From: Clostridiales bacterium UBA1390
GTDB lineage: Bacteria; Bacillota; Clostridia; Lachnospirales; Bianqueaceae
Direction of reading: 5' to 3'
DNA: 64,000 nt
Assembly: GCA_002305315.1 (NCBI GenBank)
Contig: DBQQ01000003.1
Location: 6,269 to 70,268, forward strand
In this document: piece after piece, positions 9,317 to 18,908 of the stretch
Layout: each line of letters starts with the position of its first letter
Position numbering within the stretch: the first letter of the stretch is position 1
Notes under the pieces: generated by a model
Told to the model about the DNA's origin: nothing
What the model saw: only the letters and a program-made list of their open reading frames with translations
Databases searched by the model: none
Made by a program: the position numbers and the translations under genes

Positions 9317-10637
9317 CACAAGTCTCCTCCCATCGCTTATACTTCACTCGCAACAAATCAATCTGTTTCTGCTGCTGTCTTGTCAATCCAAATCCCATAA
9401 AACGACACATATGATCATTTTTCAGAATACAATAACACATTCTTTTCCAACTGGGAATGTCCTTCGTCAGTTTGATGTCATCCGTATCGTCTGGAATTCG
9501 CCCGATAAAAATGATCCTTGTCTTTTTGTCCAGAGTATAATTAGATACTCCGTTTCGTTTTATATGATATCCTTTAGATTCAATCTCTTCGATCGCCGCC
9601 TCTGATAAACCGCCGCCCGTCGTATGCCAAAACTGTATCGACGTATTAAATTTTTTGATATAAGCATTACGAAGCTTGGCTGGCAGCGTTTCCAACAAAA
9701 AATACGTATAGGAACGCCATGTGTGTCCTGGCGGCAGAGTAATATTTCGATATCCCATGGCTTTTGATTTAGCATAAATCGCAGCAAAATTCGCCCCTTG
9801 TACTCTGCCCACAAGCTTTGTCCACGTCTGCGGTTCGATGACCCGATACAGATTCAAGCTGTCCTTTGCATATTCATTAAATGGAGATGCCACCCGCATC
9901 TGATACGGTTTCAGTCCCGCCTTATAGTATAGATCATAGATCTCATTATACGGGTACGCAAATTTTGCATTGGCTGTCCAGACATCACTCACGCTCCAAT
10001 CATACATGGGCATCCCGATATAGACTTCTTTAAACTGCTTCGTGATCCAACAACAGTTCTTATACCCGTATCGCTTATTGACTATCCCACTGTATCGCTG
10101 CAGAGACTCACTGGCGCGGATACCCAGAAGGCAAATGGTCTTCTTCTCTCCGTGTACCAGCCTGTACCATCGGCCAAACTGTTTTGCCAGGTCTTCCTGA
10201 TGCATCTTATATTTATACAGCGCAAACGGATTATTGTCCATATTGATGACGAAGGGCTTCTTAGGCATAGGCCTTACCCAAATATCCTGCTTTTGATCAT
10301 CCCAAGGATACCAGAACAGTTCGTAGCTGCTTAGCGCTGTCCGAACCGCCATCGGCAGACAGACCCAATATGGATCTATCTCATCCATATATCGATCAAA
10401 CATCTCTTCCACATATTTCGTCGTATACGAATATTGTGCCTCGAAGTCCTGATGAAATACACCAATCTTTTTTGTAATTCCATGTTTATGTTTATAATCC
10501 ATCAGCAGATTCAGCAGAAGACCGCTGTCTTTTCCGCCACTGAAAGAAACATATATATTATCAAATTCTTGAAAAATATAACTAAATCGTTTCTGAATTG
10601 CCTCATACACATTGAGATTTAAGTATTCTCGCTCCAT
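9306..10637 (-). CDS. PAPS reductase-like PP-loop ATPase, DUF3440 (IbrA-like)
   Basis: 443 residues. The PP-loop VSFSGGKDSGLLLNLLMDY lies near the N-terminus, followed by the adenylate-binding core and a DUF3440-type C-terminal half (ADVW-like SVSDVWTANAKF, LPPGHTWRSYTYFL). The family shares the phosphoadenosine-phosphosulfate reductase fold but has no demonstrated reductase activity. With the ParB-like gene it forms an ibrA/ibrB-like operon. The ATG at 10637 is chosen over upstream in-frame ATGs because a GGGGGG ribosome site lies 10 nt before it. Confidence 0.87.
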   Translation of the reverse strand: MEREYLNLNVYEAIQKRFSYIFQEFDNIYVSFSGGKDSGLLLNLLMDYKHKHGITKKIGVFHQDFEAQYSYTTKYVEEMFDRYMDEIDPYWVCLPMAVRTALSSYELFWYPWDDQKQDIWVRPMPKKPFVINMDNNPFALYKYKMHQEDLAKQFGRWYRLVHGEKKTICLLGIRASESLQRYSGIVNKRYGYKNCCWITKQFKEVYIGMPMYDWSVSDVWTANAKFAYPYNEIYDLYYKAGLKPYQMRVASPFNEYAKDSLNLYRVIEPQTWTKLVGRVQGANFAAIYAKSKAMGYRNITLPPGHTWRSYTYFLLETLPAKLRNAYIKKFNTSIQFWHTTGGGLSEAAIEEIESKGYHIKRNGVSNYTLDKKTRIIFIGRIPDDTDDIKLTKDIPSWKRMCYCILKNDHMCRFMGFGLTRQQQKQIDLLRVKYKRWEETCDEV

Positions 10638-10737
10638 AGACACTATCCCCCCCTTTTCTGCCATATTTAACCACATATTACTATTTTAACCCAACTTAGA
10701 AAACTGTCAAGTATGAATATCGCTCAAAAAGGGGATT

Positions 10738-10772
10738 TTTAAAAAAAATCGGAGGAAATCCCCCGATTTTTC
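10738..10772 (-). terminator. Rho-independent terminator after the HPt gene
   Basis: On the minus strand the AAAAATCGG/CCGATTTTT stem with a short loop runs straight into a T8 tract (10744-10751 complement). It lies 17 nt past the stop of the HPt gene and closes the long 21.8-10.8 kb cluster. Confidence 0.8.
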
Positions 10773-10788
10773 ATTCTTGCATGTATAT

Positions 10789-11148
10789 TTATGCTTCCAG
10801 TTCCGCAATCGCATTCCATATACGATCATATACCGTTCCGATATAGGATCTCTGTGCCTCCGCCTCTTCCCATCGTTCTGCCCGCAGATCGTCTACCTGC
10901 TTGCTGAAAAGAAGATAGAGTTCCGTCATGGATAGATTGCCACAGATCCCTTTCAATGCATGCGCCGCATCAATCGCTTTTTCGCGATTCTTCATTTCCA
11001 TAGCCTCTGCCCACTGTCCATAATTGTGGTCCGAAGCAAATTTTCCAAGAAGGCGCAGTAAAAGTTTCTCGCTGCCCATCATGCGCTTCAGTGCGTCCTC
11101 CACGTCTATGCCTGCTGCCATCAGTTTATTCTTCTGTTCCAATTCCAT
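10789..11148 (-). CDS. HPt (histidine phosphotransfer) domain protein
   Basis: 119 residues, a single four-helix HPt bundle. The phosphoacceptor motif is DAAHALKGICGNLSM (the His is about residue 63). It would receive phosphate from a receiver or hybrid kinase. The nearest partner is the adjacent REC-HD-GYP gene, whose frame ends immediately upstream. Both belong to the c-di-GMP module at the end of the polymer cluster. No sensor kinase is in the window. Confidence 0.87.
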   Translation of the reverse strand: MELEQKNKLMAAGIDVEDALKRMMGSEKLLLRLLGKFASDHNYGQWAEAMEMKNREKAIDAAHALKGICGNLSMTELYLLFSKQVDDLRAERWEEAEAQRSYIGTVYDRIWNAIAELEA

Positions 11149-12243
11149 TTATAGGTCCCCCTTCTGATACATTTTTGAAAGCTCTTCCTCTACCGAGAAG
11201 AAGCAAGATAACAGTTTCGGATTGAAAACTCCGCATTCTCCCTCCCGAATCATGCGAAGCACCTGATCCCTGGGAAAAGCGTCTTTATATACCCGTTTGC
11301 AGCTCAGAGCATCATATACATCGGCTAAAGAAACGACTTGTGCCCACGCAGAAATCTCGTCGCCCTTGAGCCCGTCTGGATATCCGCTCCCATCCCATCG
11401 CTCATGATGATGCCTTGCGATGTCACAGGCATACCGATACGCATTGTGTTCCCGAAGCTGCGGAATATGATCCAGCAAGGAAGCCCCCTGTACCGTATGT
11501 GTCTTCATAATCTCAAATTCCTCCGGAGTCAGCCTCCCCGGTTTGTTCAAAATACTGTCCGGTACCGCGATCTTTCCGACATCATGCAGAATGGAGGCCA
11601 GTGCAATATCATGAATCTCTTCTGCACTCAGTCCTTCTCCCATCTCTGTCTGACCAAGAATGCACTGCGTAATATCATGGATTCTTCGTACATGATTGCC
11701 TGATTCTTCGCTGCGGAACTCGATCGCTGTGGCCAAGGCTTCAATCATTCCCTGATTTAACAGAACAATTTTCTTGGTCTGTGCCAGAAGATCCTCCTGC
11801 TGACGCCTCACCTGACTGCTGAGTCTTCTCCGGGCCTGAAAGAGCTCAATGACTGTCTGTACACGACGCAAGACAACATAGGGAGTAATCGGCTTGCTAA
11901 TCACATCCATCACCCCCAAATCATAGGCTCTCTCCATAATTCTATCGCTTGCTTCCGCGGTAATTAAAAATACTGGGATCATGGCAAGGAGCCCTTGCTC
12001 CTTCAGACAGGTTCAAACCTGGATACCATCCATTCCGGGCATTCTCACATCCAACAGAATCGCGCAGAACCGTTCTGGTGTATCCAGAATGGATTGTAAT
12101 CCCTGTTCCCCATTCACGGCTTCCTCAATAGAATAATAGGGCTCAAAAATATGGGTCAGAATCGCTCGATTCATCTCATCGTCATCCACAATGATCAGCG
12201 TGTTACCCGTCCCTGTATTTCCGTTATAGCTTCTATTGATCAT
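11149..12243 (-). pseudogene. REC-HD-GYP response regulator interrupted by an in-frame TGA
   Basis: Residues 1-76 are a receiver domain (LIIVDDDEMNR, phosphorylatable Asp in ILLDVRMPGMDGIQV). The frame then hits TGA at 12015-12013. The same frame continues without any shift through the rest of the receiver (IPVFLITAEAS, SKPITPYVVL), a coiled linker and an HD-GYP c-di-GMP phosphodiesterase domain (ILHDVGKIAVPD, HHHERWDGSGYPDGLKG). An intact gene would be ~364 residues. The downstream half has its own ATG at 11982, preceded by AAGGAG and AAGGG stretches, so a separate HD-GYP protein (277 residues) may be made. A 7-bp hairpin sits 9 nt after the TGA. Confidence 0.8.
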
Positions 12244-14080
12244 CTCTATTTCCTTTCTTGATTTTCCATCCCTCTTGGATCATCTTTCGCGTTTCTGTCG
12301 CCGGCAGCGGCGGAGAAAAGCAGAATCCCTGCAGGATATCACATCCAAGTTCCTTTAATGTTTCTGCCTGAGAACTCTCCTCCACTTCCTCTGCAAGGAC
12401 TGTCATTCCCAATTCGTGCCCAGTGTGTATCAGAGACTGCAAAATCGCTTTTCCCTGTGTTGTTCTCATGTTTTGTACTAAAATCTTGTCCAGTTTCAAA
12501 CCATCCATGGGATAATCCTGAAGGTCATGGAAAGAAGAAAAACCGATTCCAAAATCATCAAAAATAACCCGACATCCTTGTTCTCGCATACTTTGGATAT
12601 TGGAAAACATCTGGGACTGGTCCCTGATCTTTTCCTGCTCGCTCTCCGTGATCTCCAGAACCAGATTTTTCTTCTGGAAGACATATTGCCCGATTATATC
12701 CTGGCATCGTTCGACAAAATCGGCCTGGCAAAAAGTTTTTCTGGAAAAATTGCAGGAAACAAAGTATTGCTTGTCTTCCCCTTCCTCTGTAAATCCTGCC
12801 AGAAATGCGCAGGTTTGTTTCAGATTATAATAATCCAGCTGTTCAATTCGATCTTCCTGTTCCAACAAAGGAACAAACATATTGGGAGAAAGCAGCCCCT
12901 TCTGCGGATGATTCCATCGTATCAGCATCTCGCCGCCCACTACGCATTTGGTTTTCGCATCCACAAAAGGCTGCAAATAAGGCTGAAATTCCTCGCGAGA
13001 CAGGCCACGTTCGAAATCCGCGAAAATCTGTCTCTCCTCGGCATATTCTTTTCGTTCCCGTTCATCGCAGACATGGAGATCTGTCGCCTCGTCACAGGCT
13101 TCTATCGCGCATTGACGCGCCTGAAACAGAATATCCGCCAGTGTAGGAGCGCCTCCCTGCAATGGATAGATCCCTACTGCCGTATCCGAAGGCCGAACCT
13201 TTCCCCCTCCATAAGAGAACTCTCGGATCTCGCGTAATGCGCTTTCTCCCCATTCACATGCATGTTCGAGATTTTGGGATTCCATCAACACCACAAAATC
13301 TCCGTTAGATTCTCGGACTAATACATCTCTTTGCGATACGCGCTCCCTCAAAACACGAACAATGTGCTGCAGGAAATCTTCCGCATTTACCTGTCCGCCG
13401 ATTCTCTCCATGTGTGTCATATTCACATGAAAATACAGCACATAATATAGAATACGATTATTTTTATGAATCATACGAGGAAAGACCTGCCTCAGATATT
13501 CTTGATTCGGAAGCCCTGTCTGCGCATCCTGACAGAGGATTCTGTTTTCCCGCAGCACTCTCTGCCGAAAATAGTACGCGATGACTGCCAACCCGATACC
13601 CAGAAAACCCGCCAGTACGCTGAGCCCTATGATTGCCGTTTCCTGCTTCGGATTGCTGAGCTGCTGTACACTGGCCTGTATCAGCGATCCATTCCATTCT
13701 TCCTGAGAAATCTGTGTTATAAATGTCTGCAGATCTCCCCACAGGCTTTCTGGCGCCACATCTGTGACCGCAATCTGATACGCAACTGTCTCTCCTTCTT
13801 CATCCGCCTCTAATAGCGTCAGTACCCCCTGTATATTTTCATATTTCTCCGCATCCTGTACACCCGATACGATATCTACCTGTTGATTTTGGGCCAGCTC
13901 CTCTCGCAAGTCCTCTGCCTGCGGCCTGTAATATTCTATTCTGTAACCGTATTCTTCTGCGAATTCCGACAGCATCTGCGGGATACTCCCCTGATACGTA
14001 TGCGTTTTCACATCGTAATATTCCAAGGGATATAGATCGGGATTTCCTGCCACATAGACTAAGGTTTCCTCACTGCTCAT
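12233..14080 (-). CDS. Membrane SBP-like/degenerate-GGDEF/EAL protein
   Basis: 615 residues. Residues 1-~140 resemble part of a family-3 solute-binding domain (LVYVAGNPDLYPLEYYDV, GYRIEYYRPQAEDL). A membrane helix follows (about 150-170), then a GGDEF domain whose motif is degraded (RESNGDFVVL), then an EAL domain that keeps EMLIRW, the Asn in SCNFS, ITESE, DDFGIGFSS, LKLDK and AEEVEE. It is therefore more likely a c-di-GMP phosphodiesterase than a cyclase. No signal peptide precedes the SBP part, although an in-frame TGA 27 nt upstream rules out a longer start. It overlaps the REC-HD-GYP gene by 11 nt. Confidence 0.85.
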   Translation of the reverse strand: MSSEETLVYVAGNPDLYPLEYYDVKTHTYQGSIPQMLSEFAEEYGYRIEYYRPQAEDLREELAQNQQVDIVSGVQDAEKYENIQGVLTLLEADEEGETVAYQIAVTDVAPESLWGDLQTFITQISQEEWNGSLIQASVQQLSNPKQETAIIGLSVLAGFLGIGLAVIAYYFRQRVLRENRILCQDAQTGLPNQEYLRQVFPRMIHKNNRILYYVLYFHVNMTHMERIGGQVNAEDFLQHIVRVLRERVSQRDVLVRESNGDFVVLMESQNLEHACEWGESALREIREFSYGGGKVRPSDTAVGIYPLQGGAPTLADILFQARQCAIEACDEATDLHVCDERERKEYAEERQIFADFERGLSREEFQPYLQPFVDAKTKCVVGGEMLIRWNHPQKGLLSPNMFVPLLEQEDRIEQLDYYNLKQTCAFLAGFTEEGEDKQYFVSCNFSRKTFCQADFVERCQDIIGQYVFQKKNLVLEITESEQEKIRDQSQMFSNIQSMREQGCRVIFDDFGIGFSSFHDLQDYPMDGLKLDKILVQNMRTTQGKAILQSLIHTGHELGMTVLAEEVEESSQAETLKELGCDILQGFCFSPPLPATETRKMIQEGWKIKKGNRDDQ

Positions 14081-14115
14081 TCTTTTATCCTTTCCCTTTC
14101 TGCGTCATCAAGATA

Positions 14116-15519
14116 TCACCGAAACTCAATCTTCTGCCTTTCAATGCGTCCCCATTGATTTTTCTTTTTCTTATATCCGATCAACGCCGTCATCCGTACC
14201 CAGGCCATGATAAAACGCAAACAGGACACTTCTATCACACACAGTCCTATCGCCTTAAGCACGTCGGTAAAAAAAAGCTTTAAATCAATCGTATGAATCC
14301 TGGCAAAAAACGCGGTCAATGATAAGATGGCCGTATATACCACATAAATTCCAAAAAACAGAATCATGAAGGGCACATTGATCAAATCTACCGCAAAGGC
14401 CAACAGCGTTGTCAAAAGCCCAAGAAGTTCAATATACGGAGAAAACAACTCATAAATCAGAAAATAGAGATAGGATATAAACCCAACAGCTCCATATTTC
14501 AGGTTTCCTAAAATGTTTTTGTATTTCATCATACATTGAAATAGACCTATATGCCAGCGCCTGCGCTGCTTACATAGATCCCGCAGCTTTTCCGGCACCT
14601 GCGTCCAACAGATGGCGTCTGTCACATAACGAATTCGATAGGGCCTATGGTTTTCCCTGCAATAAACATGCAGTTTCACCACGAGCTCCATATCCTCCCC
14701 CATCGTCGTCTCGTCGTATCCTCCGGCTTCGATCACTGTATTCTTCTGAAAGAGTCCAAACGCGCCGGATATGATGATATTTCCATTGAATTTATCAAAA
14801 AGAATGCGGGAAGCTAAAAAGGATCGATCATACTCCAGTACTTGCATACATGGCAGAAGCTTATTAGGCATCCGATATCGCACAACGCGTCCCTTTCTAA
14901 TTTCTGCCCCATTGCAAGGACGCACGGCTCCTCCCACAGCGACTACTCGGGAATCTTCCAGAATCGGCCGTACGATTTTTTCCAGAGAGTCATACTGCAG
15001 AACCGAATCCGCATCAATACAGAGGAAATATGGATAATTTGATACATTGATTCCCATATTCAAGGCGTCTGCCTTACCGCCATTCTTTTTCTGCACCAAT
15101 GTAATCGGCACCTTCCATTCTCTTGTCTCATAGATCGCCTGTACCGGCTGACAAGAAATTCTTCGCTGGATAGGACGATGAATTTTCCACATATGAAATG
15201 CCTCTTGCACAACCTTTGAAGTATCATCCGTGGAACCATCATCCACGACAATAATCTCATACAGTTTATATTCCAGTGCCAACAAAGAACGTATCGTAGC
15301 CTCTATTGTTACTGCCTCATTGTGTGCCGGAACAATAATCGAGACTGGTACATAATATTCGTCTGAAAGCTCATTTTTCAGGAGATTTCGACGCTTGGCC
15401 GCATACAAATCTGATGAGCCCACTGTTACAGAAATAAAAAGGAAACTGGCATATCCTATCATATACAAAACAAATAGGCCCTCCACCGTCCATAAAAAAA
15501 ACTGTATAAAATCTCTCAT
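14116..15519 (-). CDS. Family 2 glycosyltransferase, processive membrane synthase type
   Basis: 467 residues. An N-terminal membrane helix is followed by a GT-A domain with VSIIVPAHNEA, VVDDGSTDDT, LCIDADSV and QRRRWHIG, then about four C-terminal membrane helices. The layout matches BcsA/PgaC/HasA-like synthases that extend a polysaccharide from UDP-sugars and extrude it. The neighbours (HEAT, glycosidase-like, CotH, DUF4956, VTC, c-di-GMP proteins) suggest an extracellular polymer under c-di-GMP control. No PilZ domain is visible. The polymer identity cannot be read from sequence. Confidence 0.92.
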   Translation of the reverse strand: MRDFIQFFLWTVEGLFVLYMIGYASFLFISVTVGSSDLYAAKRRNLLKNELSDEYYVPVSIIVPAHNEAVTIEATIRSLLALEYKLYEIIVVDDGSTDDTSKVVQEAFHMWKIHRPIQRRISCQPVQAIYETREWKVPITLVQKKNGGKADALNMGINVSNYPYFLCIDADSVLQYDSLEKIVRPILEDSRVVAVGGAVRPCNGAEIRKGRVVRYRMPNKLLPCMQVLEYDRSFLASRILFDKFNGNIIISGAFGLFQKNTVIEAGGYDETTMGEDMELVVKLHVYCRENHRPYRIRYVTDAICWTQVPEKLRDLCKQRRRWHIGLFQCMMKYKNILGNLKYGAVGFISYLYFLIYELFSPYIELLGLLTTLLAFAVDLINVPFMILFFGIYVVYTAILSLTAFFARIHTIDLKLFFTDVLKAIGLCVIEVSCLRFIMAWVRMTALIGYKKKKNQWGRIERQKIEFR

Positions 15520-15521
15520 GG

Positions 15522-16622
15522 TTAACCGGAACTTCTCCTCTCCTGCATCATTTTCCGCACCTCTAACTGATATGCCAACATATCTCTGGCATATCGATCG
15601 TCTCCCTGCAATACCTCCAGAAGTTGTCCATAAGAAAGACCATGGGCTTCCAAACTGGCAGCCGCATTATATCGAACGTACCAGTTCATACTATACATGG
15701 CGGCAATGAGTGCTTCTACCACATCAGCTCCTTCATACCTTGCCAGCGAAGATGCACTGATTGCTGTGAACTCCCATTTCAGTGAATCCAAATCTCTGGT
15801 GAAAGACAAGAGCGTATCTTTAGCCCTTGGATCCGGATATTTCCCAAAATAGCGAATTGCTGCAAAACGCAGTTCTTTATCCAATGCCTCGTTTTCCATG
15901 ATAGCAAGCATCTCGTCTCCGTATTTTCCACTCTGAAACCGTATGTAATCCAAAAGTGCCCTCTGTACTCGCACTGAGAAGTGTTTCATGTCCTTCCACA
16001 GCCACTTAATCAGCAAGTCTGCCTCTCCCTGAAATATCAATAGGATCTCCACAATGACTTTCTCGTGCAGCTCTGCTCCCTGTTTTCGTTCCATAAGCAG
16101 TAATGCGTCTACAACGCTCTCCGGATCTCCAAATGCACATAGTGCTTTCAGCGCATGGACTCGACAGTATAAACTGTCTTTTTCCATATAGGATACCATC
16201 TTCTCACGCAGCTCTTTCGTCTCCAACGCTTTCGCGTGATGAGAAAGAAAATAACAAAAATACGCGGCTTGTGTACTCTCGCGACGTCTGTATATTTCCG
16301 CTAACTGTTGAAAAACACCTCGCATTTCCTGTAAATATACTCTGGTCTCTTCTGGATCCGCCTCTTCCTCCAGGAAATGTTCAAAAGCAAGGAGCTGTGT
16401 GATCTTAGACAATTTACGGCGCATATATCTTTGATGAGAAAGGGCCACTACGCCTTCTCTTACTCCGTTTTGCAGCTGTACCTGTACCCGTTTCGAGAGC
16501 TTTTCTGCATGTTTCTCTAACCGCTGATTGCTGCTTCTCGAATAAAAATTATACAGGATATTGTAAATCAGCATACTGATACAGACGATTCCATATCCAT
16601 ACAGAAAGATCTCGCTGCCCAA
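15522..16622 (-). CDS. Membrane-anchored HEAT-repeat protein
   Basis: 366 residues. One N-terminal membrane helix (about 8-28) is followed by a cytoplasmic array of HEAT-like helical pairs (for example YCRVHALKALCAFGDPESVVDAL, RFAAIRYFGKYPDPRAKDTL, WYVRYNAAASLEAHG). Such proteins commonly serve as scaffolds next to GT2 synthases. It ends 2 nt before the GT2 start, so the two are probably coupled. No enzymatic motif is seen. Confidence 0.82.
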   Translation of the reverse strand: MGSEIFLYGYGIVCISMLIYNILYNFYSRSSNQRLEKHAEKLSKRVQVQLQNGVREGVVALSHQRYMRRKLSKITQLLAFEHFLEEEADPEETRVYLQEMRGVFQQLAEIYRRRESTQAAYFCYFLSHHAKALETKELREKMVSYMEKDSLYCRVHALKALCAFGDPESVVDALLLMERKQGAELHEKVIVEILLIFQGEADLLIKWLWKDMKHFSVRVQRALLDYIRFQSGKYGDEMLAIMENEALDKELRFAAIRYFGKYPDPRAKDTLLSFTRDLDSLKWEFTAISASSLARYEGADVVEALIAAMYSMNWYVRYNAAASLEAHGLSYGQLLEVLQGDDRYARDMLAYQLEVRKMMQERRSSG

Positions 16623-16646
16623 AATGTCTCCTCCTTTCTTTTGCGT

Positions 16647-18887
16647 TTAATTAGAAGCTGTCCAGTAATCCTTTACCATATAGTACGACTCTTTCAACCT
16701 TTCATGATATGTTACCTCACGACCCCATCCCTCTAATTTCAAAGATCCGCACGGAATCCGATTCTCTACATCTTCTCCCGTCGCGTACCCTGCAAACATC
16801 TCTTCGATTTCAATATATTCAATTCCATAATTTTCATAATAATCATCATGAATCATCATCTCTGAAGGATTCGCGAAATTCAAGAGCTGCCAAGGAATTC
16901 GGATCTCTACTCCCTGATCCGTGAAGATAAAATCGGCCAGGGAATCAAAATTCTCATCTTCAGGATTTGCATTTCCATATCGAAGTTTTCCTGTCTCATA
17001 GGTTTCATATACTTCCTCTTCCGTCCCGGAAACATATTTCAGAAGCTGCAAGACCAGGTGAATCTCCTTGAAGACCGGCGTATCTGCATCTACTGGCATC
17101 AAGTATGGGTCAATCTGCTGTGTTTCTTGTCCAAAGGATGCTCTCATGGTTTCATAACGTTCTTGCACCACGATTCGGCTATTCTCTCTGCCGTCAATGC
17201 AAATGACAAAATCACAGGCCCGCTGGAAGACCAGATCATAGTTCTCGCAATAGGTACTCCCGGTTTTCGGCGTCGTATCAATCGGAATATATAATACGTC
17301 TTCTTCTGGATTAAAGTTTTCATCATCCACATAAAAATACAGGAATTTTTCATCGTACTTCATGGCTAAAAACCCTGTGTCTCGCTCCAATATGATATCC
17401 TCTTTCGTCCATTCGGAGAGATCCCCATCCACATAGCTTACGCTTTTCTCTTCTCCCGGGTCAAAGGCCAGAAGTCCGAAATACTGTTCGTTTGTTTGAT
17501 AATCACTCCAATACGGTGTATTATCCATATCTACCGCGTGCATCGTGTTCCAGGTTCTCTTAAACCATTCATCCTGCCAGGTAAATACACAACTCCCAGC
17601 ACTGCCTGCCGCCATAATATCTTCATAACATTCAATGATCGCCTGACCCTGCTCCTCTTCTGTCATATTGCCCTGGTTTCTTCCTGTATTCACATCCCTT
17701 TGGGGCATACCGCGACCCGTAGATACCCCATATTCAGAAATCACTACCGGAATCGTATGATATTCATTGAGTATTTTCAGATACGCATAATATGTATTGA
17801 TTTGTCCCTTGGCGTCATAAAAATCCACCCTGGCATTTCCCGAAAGCATATCCCCTATCTTAGGATCTTCCTCTGAAAAATAATATGCACTCATATTCCT
17901 TCCATTGCCATCCAGAACGCCCCTGGCATTTAACACATACTGCAGATAATCCGGATAATAGGGGTATACATGATAGGATGCAAAATGTCCCGATATAAAT
18001 GCATCCGTCGTTTTGATATGTTCGACATCCACCTGCGCCGACTTCATGAAATGCGTTGTTACATCCGCGGTATAGTAAAAAGGATCCGTCGTGGGCCAGT
18101 TTGAAAAGGCAACCAGTCGCTGCTGCTTATATCTCACCGACTCATACTCAATGATATTATCTCCTACCTGCGCTAACATCGCTTCAAAAGGAGACGCCTC
18201 TTCTGTTGTATACATATATTTTCCTTCATACGAGGTACGCTCCGGATACTTTTCATTGGTATATGCGACTGTCACATCCTCCCATTCCACGCCGAGAATA
18301 TATCCGATCACCCATGGAGAGACATCGTTCCGATAACTTCCTGAACCCAGTCCGTATCCTAAGGAAAGATTCCTTTCTCCGTGTAAAATATCCACCAATG
18401 TCCTGCTGTCTTCCAACAGCGCCTGCAAAAAATCATCATCATAGGCATCCCGGTGGGAATTTTGCACGTAATCATTTACCCACACGCCATGGATCAACCA
18501 TAGCGGTTCTTCCCCCTGGGCCTCTTTTTGCGTATTATATGTATAAAACGCATTATAAAAATCATCTTGCAGAATCGTATAGACTCGGATCGTATTCGCT
18601 CCCATCTCTTGAATCCACTGAAACCACCGAAGATATGTTTCTTCATCAATTGCGTAATCTGTCGCCCAATGGCCTGGAATCCCGACCCCTAAATTCACGC
18701 CGCGAATCTCAAACGGCACATATTCTCCATCCCTTTTCATATAAATGGTATCTTCATCGGTTGTCATAAAGGTAGTCACTGGCGCCTCTGGATTCCAATC
18801 AATGTAGATGCCCCAATGATAGTATGCAAAATAAACCATTGTCAGCAGTACCACAACGATGCAGGCTCCTAAAATAAACTTTTTCAA
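16647..18887 (-). CDS. Glycoside-hydrolase-like TIM-barrel protein with C-terminal DOMON/CBM9-like domain
   Basis: 746 residues with an N-terminal signal anchor (about 4-24). The barrel region begins with RGVNLGVGIPGHWATDY and MGANTIRVYTI. A probable acid Glu lies in YILGVEWEDV and a nucleophile-type Glu in PVVISEYGVSTGRG, as in clan GH-A enzymes. Residues from ~500 (YVDGDLSEWTKEDI, KFLYFYVDDENF, DLVFQRACDFVICIDG) look like a carbohydrate-binding CBM9/DOMON-type beta sandwich. In the operon it may trim or remodel the polymer made by the GT2 synthase. The GH family number is not assigned. Confidence 0.78.
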   Translation of the reverse strand: MKKFILGACIVVVLLTMVYFAYYHWGIYIDWNPEAPVTTFMTTDEDTIYMKRDGEYVPFEIRGVNLGVGIPGHWATDYAIDEETYLRWFQWIQEMGANTIRVYTILQDDFYNAFYTYNTQKEAQGEEPLWLIHGVWVNDYVQNSHRDAYDDDFLQALLEDSRTLVDILHGERNLSLGYGLGSGSYRNDVSPWVIGYILGVEWEDVTVAYTNEKYPERTSYEGKYMYTTEEASPFEAMLAQVGDNIIEYESVRYKQQRLVAFSNWPTTDPFYYTADVTTHFMKSAQVDVEHIKTTDAFISGHFASYHVYPYYPDYLQYVLNARGVLDGNGRNMSAYYFSEEDPKIGDMLSGNARVDFYDAKGQINTYYAYLKILNEYHTIPVVISEYGVSTGRGMPQRDVNTGRNQGNMTEEEQGQAIIECYEDIMAAGSAGSCVFTWQDEWFKRTWNTMHAVDMDNTPYWSDYQTNEQYFGLLAFDPGEEKSVSYVDGDLSEWTKEDIILERDTGFLAMKYDEKFLYFYVDDENFNPEEDVLYIPIDTTPKTGSTYCENYDLVFQRACDFVICIDGRENSRIVVQERYETMRASFGQETQQIDPYLMPVDADTPVFKEIHLVLQLLKYVSGTEEEVYETYETGKLRYGNANPEDENFDSLADFIFTDQGVEIRIPWQLLNFANPSEMMIHDDYYENYGIEYIEIEEMFAGYATGEDVENRIPCGSLKLEGWGREVTYHERLKESYYMVKDYWTASN

Positions 18888-18908
18888 GCCAGCTCCTCCT
18901 TTCTCTTT

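Noticed and set aside
12005..12060. Selenocysteine insertion at the in-frame TGA of the REC-HD-GYP gene
   Set aside because: A hairpin of the right size lies downstream, but its loop lacks the G expected in the first two loop bases of bacterial SECIS elements, and response regulators are not known selenoproteins. No selenium genes are in the window.
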